Origin: an uncultured bacterium
GTDB taxonomy: Bacteria; Bacillota; Clostridia; Lachnospirales; Lachnospiraceae
DNA length: 64,000 nt
Reading direction: 5' to 3'
Assembly (NCBI GenBank): GCA_947243845.1
Contig: CAMXIF010000011.1
Coordinates: forward strand, 42,312-106,311
Shown in pieces: positions 8,509-16,743 of this stretch. The first letter of the stretch is position 1. Every line of letters starts with the position of its first letter. The translations under genes and the position numbers were made by a program. The notes below the pieces were generated by a model. The model searched no databases and was not told where the DNA came from. It was given only the letters and a program-made list of their open reading frames with translations.

Positions 8509-9315
8509 TTACTGCGGCTGCTTCCCAATATAAGCCAAAATACCGCCGTCCACATACAGCACATGACCATTCACAAAGTCAGATGCCTCGGATGCCAGGA
8601 ACACAGCCGGTCCCTGTAAATCCTCCGTCACACCCCAGCGCGCTGCCGGTGTCTTGGCGATAATAAACTGATCAAACGGATGCCTGGATCCGTCCGGCTG
8701 CACCTCCCTTAAAGGCGCTGTCTGCGGGGTTGCAATATAACCGGGACCGATGCCGTTACACTGAATGTTAAACTCACCGTACTCTGACGCGATGTTTCTG
8801 GTCAGCATTTTCAGGCCGCCCTTTGCAGCCGCGTAGGCAGAGACAGTCTCACGCCCCAGTTCGCTCATCATGGAACAGATGTTGATAATTTTTCCATGCC
8901 CCTTCTTGATCATGCTCGGAATGACTGCTTTGGATACAATAAAAGGTGCGTTTAAGTCCACATCGATGACCTGACGGAACTCTTCAGCAGTCATATCGCA
9001 CATGGGAATCCGCTTGATGATGCCCGCATTATTTACGAGGATATCGATCACACCCACTTCTTTCTCAATCTTAGCCACCAGTTCGTGCACCTGTGCTTCA
9101 TCCGTCACATCGCATACATAGCCGTGTGCCTTTATCCCCTTTTCCTCGTAGGCCGCAAGTCCCTTGTCCACCAGTTCCTGCTTGATATCGTTGAACACGA
9201 TCGTTGCGCCTGCCTCAGCATAAGCAGATGCGATCGCAAAACCAATCCCGTAGGATGCCCCTGTCACCAATGCTATTTTCCCTTCCAGGGAAAATTTCTT
9301 CATAAAATCACTCAT
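8509..9315 (-). CDS. kduD: SDR-family 2-deoxy-D-gluconate 3-dehydrogenase / gluconate 5-dehydrogenase type (KduD)
   Basis: A 268-aa short-chain dehydrogenase. The nucleotide-binding motif TGASYGIG, the NNAG motif, a serine in the ICSMMSELG segment and the catalytic YAAAK motif are all present, and the C-terminal YVDGG is typical. With kduI directly upstream the best assignment is KduD, which reduces 2,5-diketo-3-deoxygluconate to 2-keto-3-deoxygluconate in the breakdown of unsaturated uronates from pectin or glycosaminoglycans. By sequence alone a gluconate 5-dehydrogenase is also possible. The start is ATG 9315 (protein MSDFMKKF), with GGAGG 8 nt upstream; the earlier in-frame ATG at 9330 overlaps that site. 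Confidence 0.85.
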   Translation of the reverse strand: MSDFMKKFSLEGKIALVTGASYGIGFAIASAYAEAGATIVFNDIKQELVDKGLAAYEEKGIKAHGYVCDVTDEAQVHELVAKIEKEVGVIDILVNNAGIIKRIPMCDMTAEEFRQVIDVDLNAPFIVSKAVIPSMIKKGHGKIINICSMMSELGRETVSAYAAAKGGLKMLTRNIASEYGEFNIQCNGIGPGYIATPQTAPLREVQPDGSRHPFDQFIIAKTPAARWGVTEDLQGPAVFLASEASDFVNGHVLYVDGGILAYIGKQPQ

Positions 9316-9358
9316 GATCCTGTCCTCCATTTTATATCCGAAATCCCTCGCCGCAACT

Positions 9359-10219
9359 TCAGCGCAAATCTTTCATCGCCACATCATCCATGTCATTAAA
9401 TGCCTGGTTTTCACCTACCATGCCCCAGATAAAAGTATAGGCTCTGGTGCCGCAGCCCGCATGGATAGACCAGCTCGGTGAAATGACTGCCTCCTCATTT
9501 CTCATCACAATATGCCTCGTCTCATCAGGCTCACCCATATAGTGCATCACAATAGCATCTTCCGGCATTTCAAAATAGAGATATACCTCCATTCGTCTGT
9601 CGTGTGTGTGACAAGGCATGGTATTCCATACACTGCCGGGTGCCAGCTTGGTCATGCCCATCACAAGTTGACAGCTCTCCACCTGTCCGGGGAGGATATA
9701 CTTACAGATCACTCTGTGGTTTGACTCTTCCAGAGAACCCAACTCCACTTTGTTCTCATCCTTTACAATCACCACACCTTCTTCCGCCGTCCCTTCCGGT
9801 CTGATCAGTACCGTGGGATATGTTTTATGTGCAGGTGCGCTGTTTAGATAGAACTTGGCAGGCTCTTTCGCATCGACACTCTCAAAAGTAATGTCTTTGG
9901 AACCCATACCGATATACATAGCCTCTTTGTATCCTACCTCATATTTCTTCCCATCAATGGTAATGCTGCCGGCGCCGCCTACATTGATGACGCCCATCTC
10001 TCTCCTCTGCAGGAAGTACTCCGCCCGCAGTTCATCTCCTGCCGTAAGCGCCAATGGTTCCACCGGCACTGCCGCTCCTGTAATAATCCTGTCAACATGA
10101 CTGTACACCAGCTTGATCTGACCCGGCTGGAATAAATCCTGAATCAAAAATTCCTCCCGCAGTCTCTCTGTCGTATAGTGCTTCATATCTTTTGGTGACG
10201 CCGCCGTTCTCAGTTCCAT
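9359..10219 (-). CDS. kduI: 5-dehydro-4-deoxy-D-glucuronate isomerase KduI
   Basis: Cupin-fold zinc enzyme that converts 5-keto-4-deoxyuronate to 2,5-diketo-3-deoxygluconate, the step before KduD. The metal site is visible as CHTHDRRMEVYLYFEM (two His and a Glu) with a further His in SIHAGCGT. The family N-terminus begins at MELRTAASPKDMKHY, giving a start at ATG 10219 and 286 aa, close to the roughly 278 aa of the enterobacterial enzyme. The open frame extends to 10300 but those residues lack family similarity. Forms an operon with kduD, 43 nt apart, divergent from an AraC regulator. The uronate lyase and the 2-keto-3-deoxygluconate kinase and aldolase of the route are not adjacent. Confidence 0.95.
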   Translation of the reverse strand: MELRTAASPKDMKHYTTERLREEFLIQDLFQPGQIKLVYSHVDRIITGAAVPVEPLALTAGDELRAEYFLQRREMGVINVGGAGSITIDGKKYEVGYKEAMYIGMGSKDITFESVDAKEPAKFYLNSAPAHKTYPTVLIRPEGTAEEGVVIVKDENKVELGSLEESNHRVICKYILPGQVESCQLVMGMTKLAPGSVWNTMPCHTHDRRMEVYLYFEMPEDAIVMHYMGEPDETRHIVMRNEEAVISPSWSIHAGCGTRAYTFIWGMVGENQAFNDMDDVAMKDLR

Positions 10220-10323
10220 TTCCTCATCCATCCTTTCTGTTTTGCCTGTAAACCTGTCCGTTATGAAGTCCGCCCCTGCCTCACTTCTGTGCCAGGGCAA
10301 AACTCTCTCTTATGATATTCCTT

Positions 10324-10352
10324 ATTATACAGGATTAAATTCTCTATGTCTT
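10324..10352 (-). promoter_or_regulatory. Probable promoter of kduI-kduD
   Basis: On the minus strand AAGACA (10347-10352) and TATAAT (10324-10329) are separated by 17 nt. It lies about 105 nt upstream of the kduI start and back to back with the promoter of the AraC gene. Confidence 0.55.
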
Positions 10353-10372
10353 TTCAAATATTTCTGTAAATA

Positions 10373-10401
10373 TTGAAAATAATGAACCCTTCCCTTATAA
10401 T
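10373..10401 (+). promoter_or_regulatory. Promoter of the AraC-family gene
   Basis: TTGAAA (10373-10378) and TATAAT (10396-10401) with an exact 17-nt spacer. The predicted start near 10408 leaves about 105 nt of leader before the coding sequence. Confidence 0.7.
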
Positions 10402-10512
10402 CACACTAACAGGAGATGCATCGTATCCCGGAATCCACACTAGCAGAGCCGCTGTGCGAATGAAACATAAATTAAGGCGTGCGGATATCTGCATCGGAAA
10501 GGACAAAACAAA

Positions 10513-11370
10513 ATGAATGAACTGTATTCCTGCCGAGAGGCAATTGAACAGTGTTCCGCTACCCATACCTTTGCCATTGCACACCTATATAAAGAAGAAA
10601 AAACCATGGATATGCATATTCATGATTGTTACGAAATTTATTATTCTGTGTCCGGTGGGAAACAGTTCTTGATCGACAATAAACTGTATGACATCGAACC
10701 AGGCAATCTGTTCATAATCAATCAATACGAGAGCCATAAAATCACACAGGCCGACAAGATGACACATGAGCGCATCGTCCTGTCCATTCACCCAGAATAC
10801 CCGAAGCGCCTCTCTTCTGCCGGAACAAACCTGGATGCTTGTTTCACTGCAAGGCCGGAAACTTTCTGCCATAGAATCGCTTTAAACAAAGAACAACAGA
10901 AGCGTTTCCTGTATTATATTAATAAAATCACAGGCGCAGAAGGTTACGCCTGTGACATTTATGAACAAACTGCTTTTATGGAATTGCTGGTGTTAGTCAA
11001 CCGGCTGGCCCTGGCCTGCCAGATGCCGGAAATATCCGTCAACTGCGTGCACAATCAGCAGGTGGATGATATCCTGACCTACCTTAATCTGCATATTTCT
11101 TCTCCCCTTACTCTGTCGCAGCTGGCCGGGGAATTTTTCTTGAGCGAATCTTACATCTGCCGGATTTTCAAAGCAGCTACCGGTACGACCATCAACAAAT
11201 ATATCACCGCCAGAAGAATCAGCATCGCCAAGGCTCTGCTGAGTGATGGCTGCAGCGTCATGGAAGCCTATGAAAAAAGCGGCTTCACCGATTATAGCGC
11301 TTTCTTCAAGGCTTTTACCAAAGCGATCGGCATCTCGCCCAAAAAGTATGCGCAGTGCAGCGTCAGCTGA
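10513..11370 (+). CDS. AraC-family transcriptional regulator
   Basis: A 285-aa regulator with an N-terminal cupin-like sensing domain (HIHDCYEIYYSVSGGKQF, then a beta-barrel with PGNLFIINQYESHKI) and a C-terminal pair of helix-turn-helix motifs (LSESYICRIFKAATGTTINKY and the SGFTDYSAFFKAFTKAIG signature). AAAGGA lies 9 nt before the ATG. It is divergent from kduI-kduD and is the obvious candidate to activate that operon in response to a uronate intermediate; this is inference from position. Convergent with the small gene at 11446-11604, with about 75 nt between them and no strong terminator hairpin visible. Confidence 0.9.
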   Translation: MNELYSCREAIEQCSATHTFAIAHLYKEEKTMDMHIHDCYEIYYSVSGGKQFLIDNKLYDIEPGNLFIINQYESHKITQADKMTHERIVLSIHPEYPKRLSSAGTNLDACFTARPETFCHRIALNKEQQKRFLYYINKITGAEGYACDIYEQTAFMELLVLVNRLALACQMPEISVNCVHNQQVDDILTYLNLHISSPLTLSQLAGEFFLSESYICRIFKAATGTTINKYITARRISIAKALLSDGCSVMEAYEKSGFTDYSAFFKAFTKAIGISPKKYAQCSVS

Positions 11371-11445
11371 TCTCTTAAACTTGTTTCAGCGAATCGCATC
11401 TATACCAATTTATGTATCTATGTACATGCCAGTATTTCGTACTCT

Positions 11446-11604
11446 TTATTGCTCCACTATAATTTTTTCTGCATGCGCCGATACTGCAAACATTTTATTA
11501 TAAGCATCCTTTTTCCAATTTGGCCATCCATTGATCGTTTTATTTACCTTTTCATAAGATTCCTTAGGATCCCAGCTTTTTTCATTTACTTTTGTTGCTT
11601 CCAT
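11446..11604 (-). CDS. 52-aa protein of unknown function coupled to the anti-phage deaminase gene
   Basis: A short ORF read leftward from ATG 11604, which begins 1 nt after the TAA of the deaminase gene, so the two are almost certainly translated together. The deaminase tail provides AGGAAAGG and AATAGGT purine stretches before the ATG. The product begins MEATKVNEKSWDPKESYEKV and has a tryptophan-rich centre (INGWPNWKKDAYN) and an alanine/histidine-containing helix (FAVSAHAEKII). It is charged, has no signal or membrane segment, and shares the AT-rich composition of the deaminase gene. I do not recognise a family with certainty. It could be an accessory or regulatory subunit of the deaminase, or an independent passenger gene. 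Confidence 0.6.
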   Translation of the reverse strand: MEATKVNEKSWDPKESYEKVNKTINGWPNWKKDAYNKMFAVSAHAEKIIVEQ

Positions 11605-11605
11605 T

Positions 11606-13090
11606 TTACCTATTTTCCTTTCCTATTTGATCGATTTCCTCAGTATACTGTTTATGTGCACTTTGTTCCATTTCTATATAATTCATCAAAGACATAGGAT
11701 TCCTTAAATTAGCTTTGCTCCTGTCCCATTGAATTACATACCCATCTTTATTTTTTCTGTTACGTGAATACCACCTAATAGAGTGCATTGAGAACAAATC
11801 AATAAATCGGTGTGGCCCAACACCTTTAAAAGGAATAAAAACTACTTTTCTCTCACTATTCTGTCCATTTTGCGAAATCTCATTCGGATAAAATTCCAAT
11901 GCTTTACTTTTGGGATATGGCTCAATATAAACCACTTTTTTAATGCCTGCTGCAATAATATGTTTCGCACAATTATGACAAGGAAAAGTAGTCATATACA
12001 TAGAACAACCTTTCGTAGAGATGCCATTTCGTGCGCACATCATTAATGCTTCCATCTCTCCATGTACAACTCTTCCAAATTCTGTTAAAGCGCCAATCCC
12101 TGTGGACTTTATTTTCGCAATATTTTCATCTGTACTAGGACAGTTCAGTTCTTTTAAAATGTTTGTGATTATTTTTTGCTGTTGAATTTTATTTGAATCA
12201 TAACCTCCTTCAAATTTATAATCCCTTCCATTTACTTCGTCTTCATATTCTCCCTCTTCTTTGTTATAAACCGGCCAATATACGCCACCAAAAGCCCTTG
12301 GACAGTCATTAACACCTTCTGCCAAAATTTCACTGTCTTTTGTCACCACAACTCCAATTTGCCTGGATAAATCAGCCGATCTCAAAGATGCCACATACGC
12401 CCTAAACATTGCATATTCCTCAAATGTCGGCGTTATAAACGGATCACCAAACAATAAATCCAAAAGCCGAAATATATGCCCCTGCATTTCAGTAGAACTA
12501 TCGCCTGCACTAATAAAATAGTCTGCCTGCTGATATACATCCCCAGTGTGCTGCCCATTCTTTTCTTTTTCATTGTTGTCACGATTTAAAATTGTTTGAG
12601 CATTTGATTCAGACATGCCCTTTCGATCGACTAAATATTTTTTACGGCGCTCATATGTATCTGAAATACCTATAAGATGAAAACCCTCTCCATACGTATT
12701 TCTTAAAAATTCAACCTCATCAGGATGTTTAATAGAATCAATGATATACGCATTTCTTGGTTGCGGTCCCTCATTATTCGCTCTATAATTGTCATAAATA
12801 TAAGCTGATACGCCTTTCATAAGAATTGCTGCATCTTGAGTCATTTTACGAATTTCATTGCCCTTATCCATGAAAAACCTGATTCGATCATATTCTTTGC
12901 CTGAAAAATCAGGTAAATCAGCAACAAATTTAGACAAAATATGTTCCGACACTTTGATTATATTGGTTTTGTAATTAAATTGATTTAAACTATCTATAAT
13001 ACATGTTTTTATTTCAGAAGAATTAGTTCCAACCGGGCTGACAATTCCAATTACCAACTCGCTGTCATTATTAGTATTTCTATTCATCAT
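11606..13090 (-). CDS. avcD: Anti-phage nucleotide (dCTP/dCMP) deaminase, AvcD family
   Basis: A 494-aa two-domain protein. The N-terminus (GIVSPVGTNSSEIK, residues 15-28) is a degenerate P-loop leading a kinase-like domain of about 200 residues. The C-terminal half is a zinc-dependent deaminase with HGE (His343, catalytic Glu345) and PCHNC (Cys371, Cys374), followed by the KVVYIEPYPKSKA segment. This layout matches the AvcD / anti-phage dCTP deaminase family, which depletes deoxycytidine nucleotides upon phage infection; the substrate here is inferred. TTAAGGA lies before tandem ATG codons at 13090 and 13087. The gene is visibly AT-richer than its neighbours araC and carB, suggesting horizontal acquisition. 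No integrase or transposase lies nearby. Confidence 0.85.
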   Translation of the reverse strand: MMNRNTNNDSELVIGIVSPVGTNSSEIKTCIIDSLNQFNYKTNIIKVSEHILSKFVADLPDFSGKEYDRIRFFMDKGNEIRKMTQDAAILMKGVSAYIYDNYRANNEGPQPRNAYIIDSIKHPDEVEFLRNTYGEGFHLIGISDTYERRKKYLVDRKGMSESNAQTILNRDNNEKEKNGQHTGDVYQQADYFISAGDSSTEMQGHIFRLLDLLFGDPFITPTFEEYAMFRAYVASLRSADLSRQIGVVVTKDSEILAEGVNDCPRAFGGVYWPVYNKEEGEYEDEVNGRDYKFEGGYDSNKIQQQKIITNILKELNCPSTDENIAKIKSTGIGALTEFGRVVHGEMEALMMCARNGISTKGCSMYMTTFPCHNCAKHIIAAGIKKVVYIEPYPKSKALEFYPNEISQNGQNSERKVVFIPFKGVGPHRFIDLFSMHSIRWYSRNRKNKDGYVIQWDRSKANLRNPMSLMNYIEMEQSAHKQYTEEIDQIGKENR

Positions 13091-13300
13091 ATGTATTCCT
13101 TAAATTTTTATATATGCTGCCACAGTATAAAATGCAAACTGATACTTATAATTCCCATTACATTTTGTAGCCATTATCTTGCCAGCACGTCTATATATAG
13201 TAGTATATCATCTCCAACTACATATATCTAGTATAAATTGCTCTAATACTACATTAAAGAGACATAATATTTCTCCGCTTGCCTTCTACAATATGCTTAC
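13091..13300 (-). other. Long 5' leader of the anti-phage deaminase gene, candidate regulatory RNA
   Basis: From the predicted transcription start near 13300 to the deaminase ATG there are about 210 nt of AT-rich leader. It contains a 7-bp inverted repeat GTAGTAT (13246-13252) and ATACTAC (13200-13206), plus several shorter TATAC/GTATA pairings and a possible 24-codon ORF. In the characterised Vibrio system a small RNA, AvcI, is encoded just upstream of avcD and inhibits the enzyme. Position and length make this leader a candidate for an equivalent RNA, but no sequence similarity is claimed. Confidence 0.35.
13100..13174 (-). CDS. Possible 24-aa leader peptide before the deaminase gene
   Basis: ATG 13174 opens 24 codons (MATKCNGNYKYQFAFYTVAA then YIKI) ending in TAA within the deaminase ribosome binding region. 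The stop is in frame with, and 9 nt before, the deaminase ATG. The upstream site GGCAAG is weak. Translation of this ORF would place a terminating ribosome at the deaminase start, so it could be a regulatory leader peptide. It may equally be chance or the remnant of an earlier N-terminus. Confidence 0.3.
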   Translation of the reverse strand: MATKCNGNYKYQFAFYTVAAYIKI

Positions 13301-13306
13301 AGTTTC

Positions 13307-13335
13307 ATTATAGCAAACATACGTTCTATTTTCAA
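13307..13335 (-). promoter_or_regulatory. Promoter of the anti-phage deaminase operon
   Basis: On the minus strand TTGAAA (13330-13335) and TATAAT (13307-13312) are exactly 17 nt apart, a near-consensus housekeeping promoter. The -35 box abuts the stop codon of carB at 13337. Confidence 0.75.
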
Positions 13336-13336
13336 G

Positions 13337-16300
13337 TCATACCTTATCATATATCTCCCCATGCAGTTCCTGAAGCGATTTCACTTCACTGCTCTTATGG
13401 GTTTTCAGATAGTGGATACCCTCCGCAGTCACTTTCGCCGCCGCCACGGTCGTGATGTAGGGCGCTTTCGCCTTGATTGCAGCCTTGCGCAGATAACTGT
13501 CATCATGCACACTACCCTTCCCCACAGGAGAGTTAATAATCAGATCAAAATCTCCATTGGTGATCATGTCACCCACATTGGGGCGGCCCTCATAAAGTTT
13601 ATTAACTCTGGTGGCCGAAATACCTGCTGCTGTGATCAGGTTATAAGTTCCTTCGGTGGCCATAATCTTAAATCCATCTTCTGCCAGAATCCTGGCCACT
13701 TCTACTACTTCATCCTTATCCTTTTTATTGACGGAAATGAGTACTGTCCCCTCAAGGGGCAGCTTGGACTGCACCGCTTCCTGAGCTTTATAAAAAGCTT
13801 CACCGTAGGAACGGGACAGACCCAATACTTCACCGGTGGAACGCATCTCCGGTCCCAAGATTGGATCCACTTCCGGGAACATATTGAAGGGGAATACCGC
13901 TTCCTTAACACCGTAATTGGGGATTACCTGCTCCTTTAACTCCCGTATGGGGGAAGGACGGCCTGTAATCTCCGAAGTGATAATGTCTGTCGCCAACGGC
14001 ACCATGCGGATATTGCAGACCTTGGATACCAGCGGAACGGTACGGGACGCCCTGGGATTTGCTTCCAGCACGAACACCTTGCCATTCTCGATCGCATACT
14101 GCATGTTCATCAGTCCCTTGACATGCATCTCCTCTGCAATCTTTCTGGTGTACTCCTTGATGGTCTCCACGCTCTCCTCCGGGATTTGCACGGAAGGGAT
14201 GATGCAGGCCGAATCTCCGGAATGGATACCGGCAAGCTCAATATGCTCCATCACCGCAGGCACGAAAGCATGGGTGCCGTCACTGATGGCATCCGCCTCG
14301 CACTCCAGCGCATGATTTAAGAACCGGTCAATCAGGATTGGCCGATCCGGCGTCACACCCACCGCCGCATTCATATATTCTGTCATACTCTCATCGTCAT
14401 AGACCACTTCCATGCCTCTGCCGCCCAGCACATAAGATGGACGCACCATCACCGGATATCCAATCTGTGCCGCAATGCCAAGGGCCTCCTCCACCGTGGT
14501 TGCCATGCCGGACTCCGGCATCGGTATCTCCAGTTTTTCCATCATGGCACGGAACTGATCCCTGTCTTCCGCCAGGTCAATGACAGAAGGGGAAGTTCCC
14601 AGGATTCGCACGCCGTTCTTTTCCAGTTCAGAAGCCAGGTTCAGCGGTGTCTGTCCACCAAACTGCGCAATCACGCCCAAAGGTTTCTCTTTATTATAGA
14701 TACTCAATACATCCTCTAAAGTCAGAGGCTCGAAATACAGTTTATCCGAAGTATCATAGTCGGTAGACACCGTCTCCGGGTTACAGTTCACAATGATGGT
14801 CTCAAAGCCCAGTTTCTTAAGGGCCATAGCCGCATGGACGCAGCAGTAATCGAACTCGATACCCTGCCCGATCCGATTAGGTCCACCTCCCAGAATCATG
14901 ATCTTGGGCTTATCTTCATTAACCGGATTCTTGTCCGGTGCATTATATGTGGAATAGAAATATGCACTGTTCTCCGTGCCGCTGACATGCACGCCTTCCC
15001 AGGCTTCCTCCACACCCAAGGCGATACGGCGGTTACGAATATCCTCCTCCGGAACCTCCAAAAGCTGACTTAAATACTTGTCGGAGAAACCGTCTTTCTT
15101 AGCTGTGATCAGCAATTCATCCGGAAGCATGCTGCCTTTGTGCTGCAGGATTGTTTCCTCTTCCTCAACAAGTTCTTTCATCTGCTCAATAAAATAAGCT
15201 TTCACTTTGGTGATCTCAAAAATTTCTTCCACGGTCGCACCTTTGCGCAGCGCCTCATACATGAGGAAATGACGCTCGCTGGAAGGCGTGATCAGCCGGT
15301 GAAGCAGTTCTTCTTTTGATAATGTGTCAAAGTCCTTCGCATGTCCCAGTCCATAACGTCCCGTTTCCAGAGAACGAATCGCCTTCTGGAAAGCCTCTTT
15401 ATAAGTCTTACCGATACTCATGACTTCGCCCACGGCGCGCATCTGGGTTCCCAGCTTATCCTCCACACCCTTGAACTTTTCGAAGGCCCAGCGGGCAAAT
15501 TTAATCACCACATAATCGCCGTCAGGCACATATTTGTCCAGCGTTCCATATTTCCCACAGGGAATGTCTTTTAAGGTAAGACCTGCTGCCAGCATGGACG
15601 ATACCAGTGCGATGGGGAATCCTGTCGCCTTAGATGCCAGCGCAGAAGACCGGGAAGTTCGGGGATTGATCTCAATGACAATAATCCGGTCTGTCACCGG
15701 GTCGTGAGCAAACTGTACATTGGTACCGCCGATTACCTGCACTGATTCTACGATTCTGTAAGCCTGCTCCTGCAGACGTTTCTGGCACTCCTCAGATATA
15801 GTCAGCATAGGCGCGGAACAGAAAGAATCTCCCGTGTGCACACCCAGCGGATCTATATTTTCAATAAAGCAGACCGTGATGATGTTATTGTCCGCATCCC
15901 GAACCACTTCCAGTTCCAGTTCCTCCCAGCCGAGGATGGATTCCTCCACCAGAACCTGCCCCACAAGGCTGGCCTGCAGACCTCTGGCACACACTACTTT
16001 CAATTCTTCTTTATTATAGACCAGACCGCCGCCGGCACCGCCCATGGTATAGGCCGGACGAAGAACCACCGGATAACTCAGCTTTTCCGCAATGGAAAGC
16101 GCTTCCTCCACAGAATAGGCCACCTCACTGCGTGCCATCTCGATCCCCAGCTTATTCATGGTATTCTTAAATTCGATGCGGTCCTCTCCGCGCTCGATAG
16201 CATCTACCTGCACGCCAATTACTTTGACATTATATTTATCCAGGATACCTGCCTTGTTCAGTTCCGCACACAAATTAAGCCCAGACTGCCCTCCCAGATT

Positions 16301-16564
16301 CGGGAGCAGCGCATCGGGGCGTTCCTTTGCAATAATCTGCTCTAATCGTTCTACATTAAGCGGCTCAATATAAGTCACGTCAGCCGTCTCCGGATCAGTC
16401 ATGATCGTAGCCGGATTGGAATTGACAAGTACAATCTCATATCCCAGCTTCCGAAGCGCCTTACACGCCTGTGTTCCTGAATAGTCAAACTCACATGCCT
16501 GTCCGATAATGATCGGGCCTGAACCTATAATCAGCACCTTATGAATGTCTGTTCTACGCGGCAT
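13337..16564 (-). CDS. carB: Carbamoyl-phosphate synthase large subunit
   Basis: Makes carbamoyl phosphate from bicarbonate, ATP and ammonia delivered by the CarA glutaminase, feeding pyrimidine and arginine synthesis. At 1075 aa it is full length: two ATP-grasp halves (GSGPIIIGQACEFDYSG near the N-terminus and GGGPNRIGQGIEFDYCC in the second half) and a C-terminal MGS-fold allosteric domain (FKIMATEGTYNLI onward). GGAGG precedes ATG 16564 by 6 nt. The usual partner carA is not adjacent: upstream lies a sulfatase-fold gene and downstream the deaminase operon. carA must be elsewhere in the genome. Confidence 0.97.
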   Translation of the reverse strand: MPRRTDIHKVLIIGSGPIIIGQACEFDYSGTQACKALRKLGYEIVLVNSNPATIMTDPETADVTYIEPLNVERLEQIIAKERPDALLPNLGGQSGLNLCAELNKAGILDKYNVKVIGVQVDAIERGEDRIEFKNTMNKLGIEMARSEVAYSVEEALSIAEKLSYPVVLRPAYTMGGAGGGLVYNKEELKVVCARGLQASLVGQVLVEESILGWEELELEVVRDADNNIITVCFIENIDPLGVHTGDSFCSAPMLTISEECQKRLQEQAYRIVESVQVIGGTNVQFAHDPVTDRIIVIEINPRTSRSSALASKATGFPIALVSSMLAAGLTLKDIPCGKYGTLDKYVPDGDYVVIKFARWAFEKFKGVEDKLGTQMRAVGEVMSIGKTYKEAFQKAIRSLETGRYGLGHAKDFDTLSKEELLHRLITPSSERHFLMYEALRKGATVEEIFEITKVKAYFIEQMKELVEEEETILQHKGSMLPDELLITAKKDGFSDKYLSQLLEVPEEDIRNRRIALGVEEAWEGVHVSGTENSAYFYSTYNAPDKNPVNEDKPKIMILGGGPNRIGQGIEFDYCCVHAAMALKKLGFETIIVNCNPETVSTDYDTSDKLYFEPLTLEDVLSIYNKEKPLGVIAQFGGQTPLNLASELEKNGVRILGTSPSVIDLAEDRDQFRAMMEKLEIPMPESGMATTVEEALGIAAQIGYPVMVRPSYVLGGRGMEVVYDDESMTEYMNAAVGVTPDRPILIDRFLNHALECEADAISDGTHAFVPAVMEHIELAGIHSGDSACIIPSVQIPEESVETIKEYTRKIAEEMHVKGLMNMQYAIENGKVFVLEANPRASRTVPLVSKVCNIRMVPLATDIITSEITGRPSPIRELKEQVIPNYGVKEAVFPFNMFPEVDPILGPEMRSTGEVLGLSRSYGEAFYKAQEAVQSKLPLEGTVLISVNKKDKDEVVEVARILAEDGFKIMATEGTYNLITAAGISATRVNKLYEGRPNVGDMITNGDFDLIINSPVGKGSVHDDSYLRKAAIKAKAPYITTVAAAKVTAEGIHYLKTHKSSEVKSLQELHGEIYDKV

Positions 16565-16671
16565 AAATATCCTCCTATCTACCCTGTAGCGCGGCCTTGC
16601 ACACCTGTGCCGCCCGCCTCTGAAACCTCACAATGTATTTTCACTTCTGTCGATTTTTGCTGCTGTTGAAT

Positions 16672-16701
16672 ATTTTATCATTAGATGTGAGGGGGTGTCA
16701 A
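16672..16701 (-). promoter_or_regulatory. Promoter of carB
   Basis: On the minus strand TTGACA (16696-16701) and TAAAAT (16672-16677) are 18 nt apart, about 108 nt before the carB ATG. carB therefore appears to be transcribed alone. I looked for a PyrR-type attenuator in the leader and saw no clear terminator hairpin. Confidence 0.65.
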
Positions 16702-16743
16702 TTCGGTTACGGCATGAAATTATTCACCCCTCTTTACGTCCAG

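Noticed and set aside
11449..11697. Plus-strand 82-codon frame antisense to the small gene and the deaminase tail
   Set aside because: It is the reverse complement of the coupled small ORF and the deaminase 3' end, with an F/I/Y-rich product typical of antisense frames of AT-rich genes.
11371..13336. Integrase, transposase or attachment-site direct repeats around the deaminase segment
   Set aside because: No such gene or convincing flanking direct repeat was found, so transfer is inferred only from composition and family.
16565..16743. PyrR attenuator before carB
   Set aside because: No terminator/antiterminator hairpin pair or T-run could be seen between the predicted promoter and the carB start.
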